From NCBI RefSeq assembly GCF_002860205.1, contig NZ_PGVB01000002.1, forward strand, positions 124,001 to 188,000: a stretch of DNA of 64,000 nucleotides. Reading direction: 5' to 3'. The translations under genes and the position numbers were made by a program. This stretch comes from Bacillus sp. T33-2. GTDB taxonomy: Bacteria; Bacillota; Bacilli; Bacillales; Cytobacillaceae. The notes beneath the pieces are model-generated. The model saw nothing but the letters and a program-made list of their open reading frames with translations. It was not told the DNA's origin and did not search any database. Position 1 is the stretch's first letter. Every line of letters starts with the position of its first letter. Shown here in pieces: positions 54,067 to 63,411 of the stretch.

Positions 54067-54238
54067 ACAAACCATCCCTTAATAATTTTAATCCATACAA
54101 TTTAACATTTTACCCGTTAAGACGTGGGCAAACAACAGAAAAATACAAAATTCAGCATTAAAAATCATTACTTTTTTGTTACATTTTCTGGAATGTTGTC
54201 GACAAGCAATATGATTGTTGGACTTCGCTTCATTCTTC

Positions 54239-55516
54239 TCATGAAGGCTCGCTGTTTCGGCTGATTTTCTTTAATAGGCGGGCGATTCTCCTGTCTAACT
54301 CACTCATAAAAATGTTGGGCGCTTGCCCCTTGTCTTGCCCATCCGACAGATACGCAGATTTTGCTTTCCGGCAATAAGCAAGTGCTGCCTCGTAGTTTTT
54401 CTTACGGTGTTCAAAATGCTTGGCCAGCTCAATGCACGCTTCTTTCTGAATTGACGTGTCACACGATTCAGCCGTCTGCATCCATAGTGCTGCAGCATCT
54501 TCCCATTGTTTGTTCTTTTTATGGACAAACGCGAGAGCATGCCTGGCAGCTATCGATTCTGCGGTATCTCCATCAGATATGGAGAGGAATGTTTCGGTTG
54601 CCCTGGACATCTCCCCAACGTGGGAGAACCACCTACCGGCTTCAAATATTTCCCTGCCCGTTTGGTGTTCATCCATCCCTAACAGCTGGAATGAGAGATG
54701 GGTGTACAAGGTGATTAAGGAAAGAATGTCATGTTCGTTATGTTTAATGACACCAAGCAGGCCTTCTGGATTCTTCCTTTCGAGAAAATCAAAATAAATC
54801 ATCGGGGCAAGAAATCCCGGTATATCATCTTTTCGTTCAAATCCAAGAATCTCTTTTTCAACAATGCTTAATTTCATCTTCTCTACCCGATGCTTCCACA
54901 TCCTCCTGGACCCATGATACAAATCAAAATGGCCGAAAGAGGGCAGCTTTGGCACATGGTCCCTGACAAGGGTATGCCTCGTCTTGACCTGCGGCCAGTC
55001 AAAAGCCTTGCCATTGTATGTGACAAGGGTTGTGTAATCGACGTTTGAAAGGAAGCTCTGATAAAGGGCAACCTCAGCGCCGGGATAAGGCAATATATGC
55101 TGCTTCAGTCTTACTTCATTATCAGAGACTGAGGCATGGCCGAGGAGAAAAATTGTGTTGCCTGCTCCGCCTCCCAGCCCGGTTGTTTCAGTATCAAAAA
55201 AGACAAGGTCAGAAGGTTGATGCCCGGCCGCAGATAAAGGATGCGCGAAGGGTTCTTCGATCCACCTTGACACCGCCCGGCAGAAATCCGAAAAAAGATA
55301 GTTTCCATGACGGTTCCCTAACGGATATGAGACTTCCCGGACGAGACAATAGTTACCATCAAAATAAAACGGGGAGACGTTCTCCTCTTTCCACATCTCC
55401 ATATATGGAATTTCCTGGTTGCCCAAAACCTGTTGAATTTCCGGCGGGGTATCCTGCTTCTTATGCACGCCCGACAGATGAGGCTTCATGCGGTTAAGTT
55501 TATTTTTCAAGGACAT
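54239..55516 (-). CDS. mrfB: MrfB (YprB), DnaQ/RNase H-like exonuclease
   Basis: 425 residues. DEDD nuclease core: VFFDTETTGLGGGAGNTIFLLG (motif I), LVTYNGKAFDWPQVKTRH (motif II) and later KHNEHDILSLITLYTHL (motif III with His/Asp). A C-terminal tetratricopeptide-like helical region (EIFEAGRWFSHVGEMSRATETFLS...) follows. In B. subtilis YprB is MrfB, the exonuclease acting with MrfA helicase in a UvrABC-independent mitomycin C repair route. It lies just after the helicase gene, same direction. Confidence 0.93.
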   Translation of the reverse strand: MSLKNKLNRMKPHLSGVHKKQDTPPEIQQVLGNQEIPYMEMWKEENVSPFYFDGNYCLVREVSYPLGNRHGNYLFSDFCRAVSRWIEEPFAHPLSAAGHQPSDLVFFDTETTGLGGGAGNTIFLLGHASVSDNEVRLKQHILPYPGAEVALYQSFLSNVDYTTLVTYNGKAFDWPQVKTRHTLVRDHVPKLPSFGHFDLYHGSRRMWKHRVEKMKLSIVEKEILGFERKDDIPGFLAPMIYFDFLERKNPEGLLGVIKHNEHDILSLITLYTHLSFQLLGMDEHQTGREIFEAGRWFSHVGEMSRATETFLSISDGDTAESIAARHALAFVHKKNKQWEDAAALWMQTAESCDTSIQKEACIELAKHFEHRKKNYEAALAYCRKAKSAYLSDGQDKGQAPNIFMSELDRRIARLLKKISRNSEPS

Positions 55517-55536
55517 TTCCGGTTCTCCCCTTTTTC

Positions 55537-57816
55537 TTACGAAACTGCTGTCTTAATGAACAAATCTAGGATTTTTAAAACATCTGCCTTCGCATTTTCC
55601 GAACTGGCATCCGTGCCAATGCATGATGGGCAGCCTGCAGCACACTTGCATCCTCCCACCATCTGTTTGGTTTTCTTCAGGATTTCTTCCATGCCTGAAT
55701 ATATCTTCTCGCTTAAACCAACTCCGCCAGGATAGCGGTCATAAAAGAAAATCGTCGGTTTCTCATTGTGGGACGCTTTTACCTGCGGCACCACATGGAC
55801 ATCCTGGGGGTCGCACATCACAAACAACGGAGCGATATGCTTCAATGCTTGTGACGTCCCTATGAGGCCCTGCTCAATCCTCTCACCGCCAAAACCTGTC
55901 ATCTCTTTATTCAACGACACCCAGGTAGAATTGGTATGCAGCTCTTCTTCAGGAAGGCTAATCGGCCCGGAACCAATATTCTCGTGGGTATCGAATTTTA
56001 TTTTTTTAAATATGGTCGCCATAGCGCGGACGCTGACATCCCCATACCCGATTTCAGTGTCTAATACCGCTCTATGTTTGTCGATTTCAAGCACATCCAG
56101 GCTGACAGCGAGATTGGCATCAGTAAAATAATCTACGTCCACCTCCCGGACAAATGCCTTTTTTTCCTCCCAGTCCAGCTTCTCAACCTGGAATTGTATT
56201 CCCTGGTGAAGGTAGATCGCTTCCTCATGCAAAAGGGTCATAGCGGAAAACCGGTCCATTTCCCCGATTACACGAACGTTCGCTATATCGGTTTGATCGA
56301 TGATAACGACATTTTCCTGAGAAGCGGATCTTAAGCTGATGTTATGGGCTGGAAAGGCGTCGTTCATCCAGTACCATTTGTCGCCGTTCTGGTGGAGGAT
56401 CCGTTCTTCTGTCAGATATTCAAGAATTTCCTCTGTTTCTGCACTGCCGAACTGCTCTCCCAGTTTAAAAGGAAGTTCATATGCGGCACATTTTATATGG
56501 TCAATCAAAATAATCAGATTGTCAGGATTAATCCTGGCCGTTTCAGGGCTTCTGTTAAAAAAATAATCCGGGTGCTGGATGACATACTGGTCGAGAGGAC
56601 TGGAGCTGGCGACCATGATGACAAGTGATTCCCCGTGCCTTCTCCCCGCCCGTCCGGCCTGCTGCCAGGCGCTTGCGATCGTGCCTGGATATCCGTTCAT
56701 GATACAGACCTGGAGCTGCCCGATATCGACACCAAGCTCCAATGCGTTCGTGCTCACCACTCCATAAATGTCACCTGAACGGAGCCCTTTTTCAATTTCC
56801 CTCCGCTCGGTAGGAAGATAACCGCCCCGGTAGCCTCTTATCGTTTTTGGCCCCAATTTGTGTTTTACAAGCTCCTGCAGGTAAGTCAATAAGATTTCAA
56901 CCCTGACCCTGCTGCGGGCGAATACAATCGTCTGGATTTTGCTTTTCAAAAACTCTCCGGCGAGCCGCCGGGTTTCAAGCGTGGCGCTCCTTCTGATGTT
57001 GAGCGGTTTATTTACGATGGGAGGATTGTAAAAAACAAAGTGCTTTCTCCCTGATGGGGCTCCGTTATTATCGATCAAAATCATTTGTTTTTCAGTAAGG
57101 CCTTCTGCCAGCTCAAGCGGATTTGCAATCGTGGCGGAAGTGCAAATGAACACCGGGTCGCTTCCGTAATACCGGCAAATCCTCCTCAGCCTTCTGATGA
57201 CATTTGCGACATGGCTGCCAAACACTCCCCTGTATATGTGCAATTCATCAATAACGATAAACTTCAAGTTCTCAAATAGTGAGACCCACTTCGTATGGTG
57301 GGGGAGTATGGCTGAATGGAGCATGTCTGGGTTAGTGATGGCAATATGGCCTGCCCTGCGCACTTTTTGCCGGATATTCGAAGGAGTGTCACCGTCATAT
57401 GTATAACTGTTAATGTTTAAGTCCGCTGCCTGGATCAGCTCATTGATTTCACTCTTCTGGTCCTGGGCAAGTGCTTTGGTCGGAAACATGTACAATGCCC
57501 GGGCATTAGGGTCATTGATGATCGTCTGGATGACCGGCAGGTTGTAGCAAAGCGTTTTCCCCGATGCTGTCGGGGTAACAGCAACAATGCTCTGTCCATT
57601 CATAATATTGTCGTACGAAGACTTTTGATGGGTGTAAAGCCGGGTAATACCTCTCTCCTGCAAAGCATTCTTTAAAGAGAGATCAATCGATTCCGGCAAT
57701 TCAGCGGTCTTGGCCTCCCGCTCTTCAATCGTATGCCAATTTACAATATTATCGCTAAATTCATCAGCCTGTTTGAGCTCTGCAAGAATTTCCTGTATCG
57801 TTTTCCGTACCTTCAA
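55537..57816 (-). CDS. mrfA: MrfA (YprA), DEAD/DEAH-box helicase
   Basis: 759 residues from the TTG at 57816, which follows GAGGTGAG. Helicase motifs: TPTASGKTLCYNLPV (I), FPTKALAQDQKSEI (Ia), VIDELHIYRG (II, DELH), CTSATIANPLELA (III), RGGYLPTERREIEKGLRSG, and STNALELGVDIGQLQVCIMNGYPGTIASAWQQAGRAGRR (V/VI). C-terminal DUF1998 carries four Cys (GGCKCAAGCPSCIG) likely binding a metal. The 3'-5' helicase repairs mitomycin damage with MrfB, 20 bases downstream. Confidence 0.94.
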   Translation of the reverse strand: MKVRKTIQEILAELKQADEFSDNIVNWHTIEEREAKTAELPESIDLSLKNALQERGITRLYTHQKSSYDNIMNGQSIVAVTPTASGKTLCYNLPVIQTIINDPNARALYMFPTKALAQDQKSEINELIQAADLNINSYTYDGDTPSNIRQKVRRAGHIAITNPDMLHSAILPHHTKWVSLFENLKFIVIDELHIYRGVFGSHVANVIRRLRRICRYYGSDPVFICTSATIANPLELAEGLTEKQMILIDNNGAPSGRKHFVFYNPPIVNKPLNIRRSATLETRRLAGEFLKSKIQTIVFARSRVRVEILLTYLQELVKHKLGPKTIRGYRGGYLPTERREIEKGLRSGDIYGVVSTNALELGVDIGQLQVCIMNGYPGTIASAWQQAGRAGRRHGESLVIMVASSSPLDQYVIQHPDYFFNRSPETARINPDNLIILIDHIKCAAYELPFKLGEQFGSAETEEILEYLTEERILHQNGDKWYWMNDAFPAHNISLRSASQENVVIIDQTDIANVRVIGEMDRFSAMTLLHEEAIYLHQGIQFQVEKLDWEEKKAFVREVDVDYFTDANLAVSLDVLEIDKHRAVLDTEIGYGDVSVRAMATIFKKIKFDTHENIGSGPISLPEEELHTNSTWVSLNKEMTGFGGERIEQGLIGTSQALKHIAPLFVMCDPQDVHVVPQVKASHNEKPTIFFYDRYPGGVGLSEKIYSGMEEILKKTKQMVGGCKCAAGCPSCIGTDASSENAKADVLKILDLFIKTAVS

Positions 57817-57983
57817 CTTTCTCACCTCATACATCTATTCTATCGAATAAACGTTCGTTTACAAAGAAAAAATAGCAAAATACGGATTGCTATATTTTGG
57901 CACGAATCAAAAAACAATAGCACAGCCAAAGAATGTTTGCGTGTTAAAATATTTGTAGTATCCAAATTTTGAGGTGAACGACC

Positions 57984-58676
57984 TTGCGCAAAGACCAGAT
58001 AAAACGAGTTCTTTCTGAATTTAGCCTTTTCCGCGGTTTGAATGAACAGGAAATTGCAAAAATCATCGATATTTCCATCTCAAGAGAATGGAAAAGGGGC
58101 AGCCATGTGTTTCTCCAGGGCGATCCGCTTGAAAACGTCTATTTCATCAATGACGGCAAAATAAAGATTTACAAAAGCGATATCAGCGGACGGGAACAGA
58201 TTGTTGCCATCCTTAAAAAGGGGGAAATGTTCCCCCATGTGGGTTTTTTCAGAAAAGGCGGGTATCCTGCGTTTGCTGAAGTGCTCGACGCGTCAACCCT
58301 TGTCGTCGTCCCGATATCCCAGTTTGAAAAGGTGCTCATCGAAAATCCAGATTTAAGCATCAAGGTGTTCAAAGTGCTCGGCGAAAAAATTGTTGACCTT
58401 CAGGAAAGGCTGGAAGCACAAATCCTGAATAATACTTATGAGCAGATTATCAAGCTGTTAATCCGGCTTACAAATATGCACGGCGAAAAGCTTGCAGACG
58501 GAAGCTTTAGGCTGAGAGCTGAATTCACCAATAAAGACCTGGCCAGCATGATTGGGACCACGCGGGAAACTGTCAGCCGCACACTGACAAAAATGAAGAA
58601 GGATGAATTAATCGGAACAGATGAAAACGGCGACATGATCCTGGACACAGAGGTTTTGCTGAACGAGCTCCTTTAA
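57984..58676 (+). CDS. Crp/Fnr family transcriptional regulator without cysteines
   Basis: 230 residues from a TTG at 57984 (GAGGTGAAC upstream). N-terminal cyclic-nucleotide-like beta-roll (FLQGDPLENVYFINDGKIKIYKSDISGREQIVAIL), a long dimer helix, and a winged helix (FTNKDLASMIGTTRETVSRTLTKMKKDELI) whose E..SR residues should read TGTGA half-sites. There is no Cys at all, so it is not an iron-sulfur FNR; DNR/NnrR-like heme/NO sensing or another ligand is possible. It lies next to hcp, which has a matching box. Confidence 0.88.
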   Translation: MRKDQIKRVLSEFSLFRGLNEQEIAKIIDISISREWKRGSHVFLQGDPLENVYFINDGKIKIYKSDISGREQIVAILKKGEMFPHVGFFRKGGYPAFAEVLDASTLVVVPISQFEKVLIENPDLSIKVFKVLGEKIVDLQERLEAQILNNTYEQIIKLLIRLTNMHGEKLADGSFRLRAEFTNKDLASMIGTTRETVSRTLTKMKKDELIGTDENGDMILDTEVLLNELL

Positions 58677-58708
58677 AATAGATGTTCCTGGCCATAAAAC
58701 AAACTTAA

Positions 58709-58738
58709 AAACCCGCTGTCCAAATTGGCAGCGGGTTT
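58709..58738 (+). terminator. Terminator of the Crp/Fnr gene
   Basis: Stem AAACCCGCTG/CAGCGGGTTT (58709-58718 with 58729-58738), then TCCTATTT. Confidence 0.85.
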
Positions 58739-58750
58739 CCTATTTAAGCC

Positions 58751-59010
58751 ATGGACAGTTTTCGCTTTCGACCTGGCAGTTTTATCCATCACACACCTTA
58801 TGATGGACAATTTTCGCTTTCGCACCGGCAGTTCTGTCCATCATACACCTTATGATGGACAGTTTTCGCTTTCGCACCGGCAGTTCTGTCCATCATACAC
58901 CTTATGATGGACAGTTTTCGCTTTCGCACCGCCAGTTTTGTCCATCATACACCTTATGATGGACAGTTTTCGCTTTCGCACCGGCAGTTTTGTCCATCAT
59001 TCACCTTATG
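58751..59010. repeat. Tandem array of five 52-bp units at the 3' end of hcp
   Basis: Units start at 58751, 58803, 58855, 58907 and 58959, all exactly 52 bases apart and nearly identical (the outer copies drift most). The last unit's final bases (ACCTTATG-type) are the end of the hcp coding sequence, so the array looks like tandem copies of the hcp tail plus its flank. Each junction forms GTCCATCAT-N7-ATGATGGAC and each unit ATGGACA...TGTCCAT, so the transcript would be a chain of hairpins. No unique spacers, so not CRISPR. Confidence 0.92.
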
Positions 59011-60302
59011 TTGTTCAATTGCAGCATTTCTTCCATGTCTACCTGGGCGGTGGTGATGAGTTTTAGATTGAATGCATCCTGCAGGACGCTGAGGACGCCA
59101 TCGGAAATAAACTCAGGCGGTTTAGGGCCAATCCGAATGTCTTTTATTCCGAGGCTGAATAAGCCAAGCAGGATTGCGACCGCTTTTTGTTCGAACCATG
59201 ATAAGACGATGCTTACAGGCAGATCGCTGATTTCACATTCAAATGCATCGGCAAGGGCTTTTGCAATTTTCACCGTAGAGCCAGAGTTATTGCACTGGCC
59301 AAGGTCAATGTATCTTGGGATTTCCGTTCCCGGGACGACACCGTAATCTACATCATTAAAACGGAATTTACCACAGGAAGTTGTCAATATGACAGTTTCC
59401 GGCGGAAGAGAGGTAGCGAGCTCGCGGTAATATTCCCCGCCTTTGCCTGGGGCATCGCAGCCTGCGATAACAAAGAACCTTTTTATCTTTCCGGTTTTGA
59501 CAGCTTCGATCACTTCGGGGGCCAGGCCCAGCACCGTTTCGTGATGGAAGCCGGTAAGCAATGTTTCGTCTGATTCGATATTGGCCTCCGGAAGCTCAAG
59601 CGCCCTTTGAATTAATGGGCAAAAATCATCGTTTTCGATTTTTTTAACATTTTCAAGCCCGGTGATATCGTATGTGAACATCCGGTCTGCATAAGTTCCT
59701 TTAATAGGCATGACGCAGTTAGTTGTTGCCAGAATCCCTCCAGGGAATTTTTCGAACAGCCGGCGCTGGTCGTACCATGCCTTCCCAAGGTTCCCTTTCA
59801 GATGGGAATATTTCTTCAAAGCAGGATAGCCATGGGCCGGAAGCATTTCCGAGTGTGTATAAATGTTGATCCCTTTCCCTTCTGTCTGCTTAAGAAGCTC
59901 CTCAAGTGCGAAAAGGTTATGTCCAGTTACTACGATGGCTTTACCCTCAATTTTATTTTGGGACACACGGACCGGTTGTGGAATGCCAAGCCATTTTGTA
60001 TGGGCTTCATCGAGCAACTCCATCACTCGTACTGCCGACTGCCCTACCTTCATGGCCATGTCGACATGTTCCTGGACGTTGAAATTTGAATTTGTCAGTG
60101 TCATGTATAATGCTTCATGGGTGGTTGTATCCACAAAAGAATCTGTATATCCAAGCTGTTTGGCGTGTGTGCGGTATGCTGCGATCCCTTTCAAGGCGAA
60201 AATGATCGTGTCCTGCAGGCTTGCGATTGTTTCATCCTTGCCGCATACGCCGATTACTTTGCAGCCCCCTGCCGGAGTTTGTTCACACTGGTAACAAAAC
60301 AT
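59001..60302 (-). CDS. hcp: Hybrid cluster protein / hydroxylamine reductase
   Basis: 433 residues. N-terminal four Cys for an Fe-S cluster: C3, C6, C14, C20 in FCYQCEQTPAGGCKVIGVCG. Hybrid-cluster ligands appear in VVTGHNLFALE, TTNCVMPIKGTY, CDAPGKGGEYY, TTSCGKFRFN and GQCNNSGSTVKIA. This short form acts on hydroxylamine or NO. Its upstream region has an exact Fnr-type box at -41.5 of a TATGCT -10, and its stop codon lies inside the 52-bp tandem array. Confidence 0.95.
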   Translation of the reverse strand: MFCYQCEQTPAGGCKVIGVCGKDETIASLQDTIIFALKGIAAYRTHAKQLGYTDSFVDTTTHEALYMTLTNSNFNVQEHVDMAMKVGQSAVRVMELLDEAHTKWLGIPQPVRVSQNKIEGKAIVVTGHNLFALEELLKQTEGKGINIYTHSEMLPAHGYPALKKYSHLKGNLGKAWYDQRRLFEKFPGGILATTNCVMPIKGTYADRMFTYDITGLENVKKIENDDFCPLIQRALELPEANIESDETLLTGFHHETVLGLAPEVIEAVKTGKIKRFFVIAGCDAPGKGGEYYRELATSLPPETVILTTSCGKFRFNDVDYGVVPGTEIPRYIDLGQCNNSGSTVKIAKALADAFECEISDLPVSIVLSWFEQKAVAILLGLFSLGIKDIRIGPKPPEFISDGVLSVLQDAFNLKLITTAQVDMEEMLQLNNIR

Positions 60303-60367
60303 GTTGGTTCCCTTCTTTCAAACAGTCTGTTTACTGTTTCAGCATACAGGTCTTCAAAAACAACATA

Positions 60368-60383
60368 AGTGATTTTTATCACA
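60368..60383 (-). promoter_or_regulatory. Crp/Fnr box upstream of hcp
   Basis: On the minus strand TGTGA-TAAAAA-TCACT, identical to the Fnr consensus. A TATGCT -10 (60346-60341) with TG extension gives a start near 60335, placing the box centre at about -41. Confidence 0.72.
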
Positions 60384-60496
60384 TAAAAAGCAACTGTCAT
60401 AATTCGTTCAAAAAAACGGGGAGGGGTGAGAAAATCACCCGGGACTAATCATGCGCATAAACTATTTTGAACTTTAGTGTGTTGGAGGAGATCAAT

Positions 60497-60979
60497 ATGT
60501 CTTCTATGAATTCAGGGGGGCAAAAAAAGAGCGAGAAAGCAGAACAGTTTGGGGAACTGATCCAAACTATGTCAGATTTTTTCCATGAAAAACCCGTAAA
60601 AGGATTTCTCCAGACCATCGATGATTTTTTCAAACGGCCCTTTCCCCATTCCCATTTCCATGTAGATGTTTTTGAAACTGACAGGCACCATGTAATCACA
60701 GCAGAGCTACCGGGTATAAAGCGGGAACACATTGATATCGATGTATTTGGCAATTCATTAGCAATTTCCGTAAACAGGAGCGAAATAAGCACTGAAGAGG
60801 ATGAAAAACACAATACATTCCGAAGACGGGCAGCGTTCGGCCGAGCCAGCAGAACCATTACTTTATCCAGCCCCATTAACGAGAAGAAGGTAAAAGCCAA
60901 CTACCGGGACGGACTGTTGGAAATCCGCGTCCCTAAACTGCAGGGTAAAAAGATCAGCATCGCCGAAGATGAAGCATGA
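60497..60979 (+). CDS. Small heat shock protein, Hsp20/alpha-crystallin family
   Basis: 160 residues from the ATG at 60497 (GGAGGAGA upstream). Alpha-crystallin domain from about residue 55: FHVDVFETDRHHVITAELPGIKREHIDIDVFGNSLAISVNR ... GRASRTITLSSPINEKKVKANYRDGLLEIRVPK, containing the conserved A/G-x-x-x-N-G-L-like motif as ANYRDGLLEI. ATP-independent chaperone that holds unfolded proteins. Monocistronic, with strong terminator. Confidence 0.93.
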   Translation: MSSMNSGGQKKSEKAEQFGELIQTMSDFFHEKPVKGFLQTIDDFFKRPFPHSHFHVDVFETDRHHVITAELPGIKREHIDIDVFGNSLAISVNRSEISTEEDEKHNTFRRRAAFGRASRTITLSSPINEKKVKANYRDGLLEIRVPKLQGKKISIAEDEA

Positions 60980-60985
60980 AACAAA

Positions 60986-61016
60986 AAAACAAGCAGGCGG
61001 CCCCCCTGCTTGTTTT
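60986..61016. terminator. Bidirectional terminator after hsp20
   Basis: 12-bp perfect stem AAAACAAGCAGG/CCTGCTTGTTTT (60986-60997 with 61005-61016), 7-base loop; used by the converging permease-peptidase gene too. Confidence 0.92.
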
Positions 61017-61017
61017 G

Positions 61018-63411
61018 TTACTTTTCCTCCAGCCACTCACTGAAATATCCGCTCGGAACCTGGAAGTAATTTTTTGTAAAAAGGATAAATTGTTCAGTAT
61101 TGACCTGTTTATATTGAAAATGGTGGTAGTAATCCGACAAATATTGCATAATGATTGCTTGAAAATCCTCACCTTTTTTCTGGTAGTTATTCTTGATCAG
61201 TTCAAACAGCTGCAGTGCCGGCTGCCCATAAATGTATCCGTAATGTTTGTTTTCATCCAGAGGAACATTTGAATACTGGCGCCGCAAACCTTGTTCCTCA
61301 ATCGATTTCATTCTGTATTGAGACAGCATTTGGGAACGGACCATTCCCTGGTCTTCGGCAATATAAAAATACATATTTGTCGCAAATTCAGTAATGCCTT
61401 CATCAAGCCATGCTTCATTATACTGGTCGCTCGAGACTACACAATAAAAATACTGATGCGCAATCTCATGCACAATCGAGATTTCGAAAAAGTTTTTATC
61501 CTCCGTATATGGATTGATAGTCACAATTCCGGGATATTCCATATTCTGGCCCTTGTCGAGCACAACGTCAAGCTGCTTATGAGGATACTTACCTATGTTT
61601 TTCTGAAAAAAGCCCAGAGCCTTCTTCGCGAGCCTAAGTGCTTCTTCCGGATCTTTACCATGGTCTTTTTTTGAAAACAGACGTATTTGGACGCCGTTTG
61701 ATTCGGTTTCGTAAACTTCCATGCCCTTAACAGCTGCTATAAAAAAATCCTTAACCCGTTCGATTTCAACAGATCCCTTGTTCTCCTTGAGTTCAGCATC
61801 CTCATCCGCTGACGAAATAAAGGAATAACCCTCGGGCAGGTGAAATGAAACGCGGTAATTTGAGAAATCAGTGTGGTAGGTTTCGGTGCTGTCGATGTAA
61901 TTTTCTTTATTCCATTTCCCTTTTTGGAAGGTTGCCAGCATCGGATACCACTGCGCAAGATAATAATTATCCTTTACCTTTGAAAAACGGCTGCCTTCTT
62001 CAGGCAGGGTGAATTCATAACTGATGGTTACTTCACATTTGTCACCCTTATCCATCGAGTTATTGAGCATAACTTTTAAAGTATCATTTGAAAGCTTATA
62101 GTCTGCTTTCTCACCGTCTATTTCAACGGCTTTTATTTTAACCATGGAGGAACCTTTAACATTTTTAAAATTGTGTCCCTCCCTAAAGCTATTGGGGATG
62201 AAATAGAATACGAGGTCATCCCATGTCTCCTTCGAGAGGTTCTTGACTTCAATCATGGAATCGGTTGTGAATGTACCGTCCTTCTTCATTTTCATATCTA
62301 AATCATACTCTGCCCTGCTGTAATTTTTCACGCCTATGTCATCATTTCTGTGGGCATACACATAAGAGCCGGCCATAAGAAACGCAATGAACAGGGCGAT
62401 GGCAGCAAGCGCCTCGCCTTTTGGGGGCCATAATTTCCATTGGCTTCCATAATTTTTCCGTTTCGGTTTAATTTTTGGCTCTTGTCCCGTTTTGATCCAC
62501 GGGGATTTCTGATAGTTAGACTGGTAGCGGTTTTTAAGCCCGTTTGCAAGCAGACTGAAAGACACTGTTGTAAATAACAGAGCCACCAGAGGAACCACCA
62601 GCATAAACTGAGACCCGTAGACAGAAACCCGGGCCTGTCCTACCAAGCCTGCAATCTCCTTAGTATTTGAAAAAAAGATCGGGGGATCGAAGGTAACTGT
62701 TGCGCCTCCTATAAAGATGTTCATTAGCGCGAGCTGGCCCATGATAGTAATTACATGCACAATTTCCAATATGAACATTACGAGAAGTGATTCTTTCATT
62801 TGCGGGAGTATATGCTTCCAGACGATCCTATGCCTTCCTGCTCCCAGTGCACGTGATGATTCAATGTAGAGTGCCTTGTAAATCTCAGCCGATTTCTGCC
62901 TTACAGATGATACGATGCTTGGAATGCTGATCACAGATGTAATAATGATGAAATAGTTGACGAGTGTTCCCGTTGGAAGCGGGCTGTTAACGTTGAACGG
63001 ACTTAGGAAAAAATAGACAACCAGAAACAATGGAACATAGCTCCACGCGTTCTCAAAAGCAACCATCCAGCCTGGAGCCCTTTTCCAGGTTCCTATATAC
63101 AGGCCTGCAACAGTTCCAATGAACATTTTGATCAAAGTAACGGCAATAGAAATGAAAACGGTGTACTTGATGCCATTTAATATCATTGATGACAGGTCAT
63201 ATCCCCACCGGTCTGTACCCAAAGGCCATTCATCTGACTCAAACGGCTCCAGCGGGGGTGCAAGGATGGTGTGATTTACGTATCTTGCCTCAAGTGCATC
63301 ATTCAGATCGTGCGGGGCAAGGAGCGGCCCGAAAATGCACACAAAGAAAAGAATGGCCACAAAAAATACTCCTGTGTAAAGCTGGTAGTTGATTTTTAAA
63401 AGCTTATTCAT
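61018..63411 (-). CDS. OppC-like ABC permease fused to an M1-family metallopeptidase domain
   Basis: 797 residues in one uninterrupted frame. Residues 1-315 are an OppC/DppC-type permease (LGTDRWGYDLSSMILNGIKYTV; EAA loop SSRALGAGRHRIVWKHILPQM). After a linker and an extra membrane helix (about 345-365, ALAAIALFIAFLMAGSYVYA), residues 375-797 are an M1 gluzincin. It has NMEYPGIV (GxMEN-like exopeptidase motif) and zinc site HEIAH (648-652) plus Glu671 in NEAWLDEG, exactly HExxH-x18-E. The peptidase part should sit outside the cell, feeding peptides to its own pore. The start overlaps the upstream permease stop by 8 bases. Confidence 0.9.
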   Translation of the reverse strand: MNKLLKINYQLYTGVFFVAILFFVCIFGPLLAPHDLNDALEARYVNHTILAPPLEPFESDEWPLGTDRWGYDLSSMILNGIKYTVFISIAVTLIKMFIGTVAGLYIGTWKRAPGWMVAFENAWSYVPLFLVVYFFLSPFNVNSPLPTGTLVNYFIIITSVISIPSIVSSVRQKSAEIYKALYIESSRALGAGRHRIVWKHILPQMKESLLVMFILEIVHVITIMGQLALMNIFIGGATVTFDPPIFFSNTKEIAGLVGQARVSVYGSQFMLVVPLVALLFTTVSFSLLANGLKNRYQSNYQKSPWIKTGQEPKIKPKRKNYGSQWKLWPPKGEALAAIALFIAFLMAGSYVYAHRNDDIGVKNYSRAEYDLDMKMKKDGTFTTDSMIEVKNLSKETWDDLVFYFIPNSFREGHNFKNVKGSSMVKIKAVEIDGEKADYKLSNDTLKVMLNNSMDKGDKCEVTISYEFTLPEEGSRFSKVKDNYYLAQWYPMLATFQKGKWNKENYIDSTETYHTDFSNYRVSFHLPEGYSFISSADEDAELKENKGSVEIERVKDFFIAAVKGMEVYETESNGVQIRLFSKKDHGKDPEEALRLAKKALGFFQKNIGKYPHKQLDVVLDKGQNMEYPGIVTINPYTEDKNFFEISIVHEIAHQYFYCVVSSDQYNEAWLDEGITEFATNMYFYIAEDQGMVRSQMLSQYRMKSIEEQGLRRQYSNVPLDENKHYGYIYGQPALQLFELIKNNYQKKGEDFQAIIMQYLSDYYHHFQYKQVNTEQFILFTKNYFQVPSGYFSEWLEEK

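Noticed and set aside
57835-57983. A Crp/Fnr box for autoregulation upstream of the regulator gene
   Set aside because: No TGTGA-N6-TCACT or close variant was found in this gap.
58751-59010. CRISPR array
   Set aside because: The repeats are directly joined with no unique spacers, and no cas genes are present.
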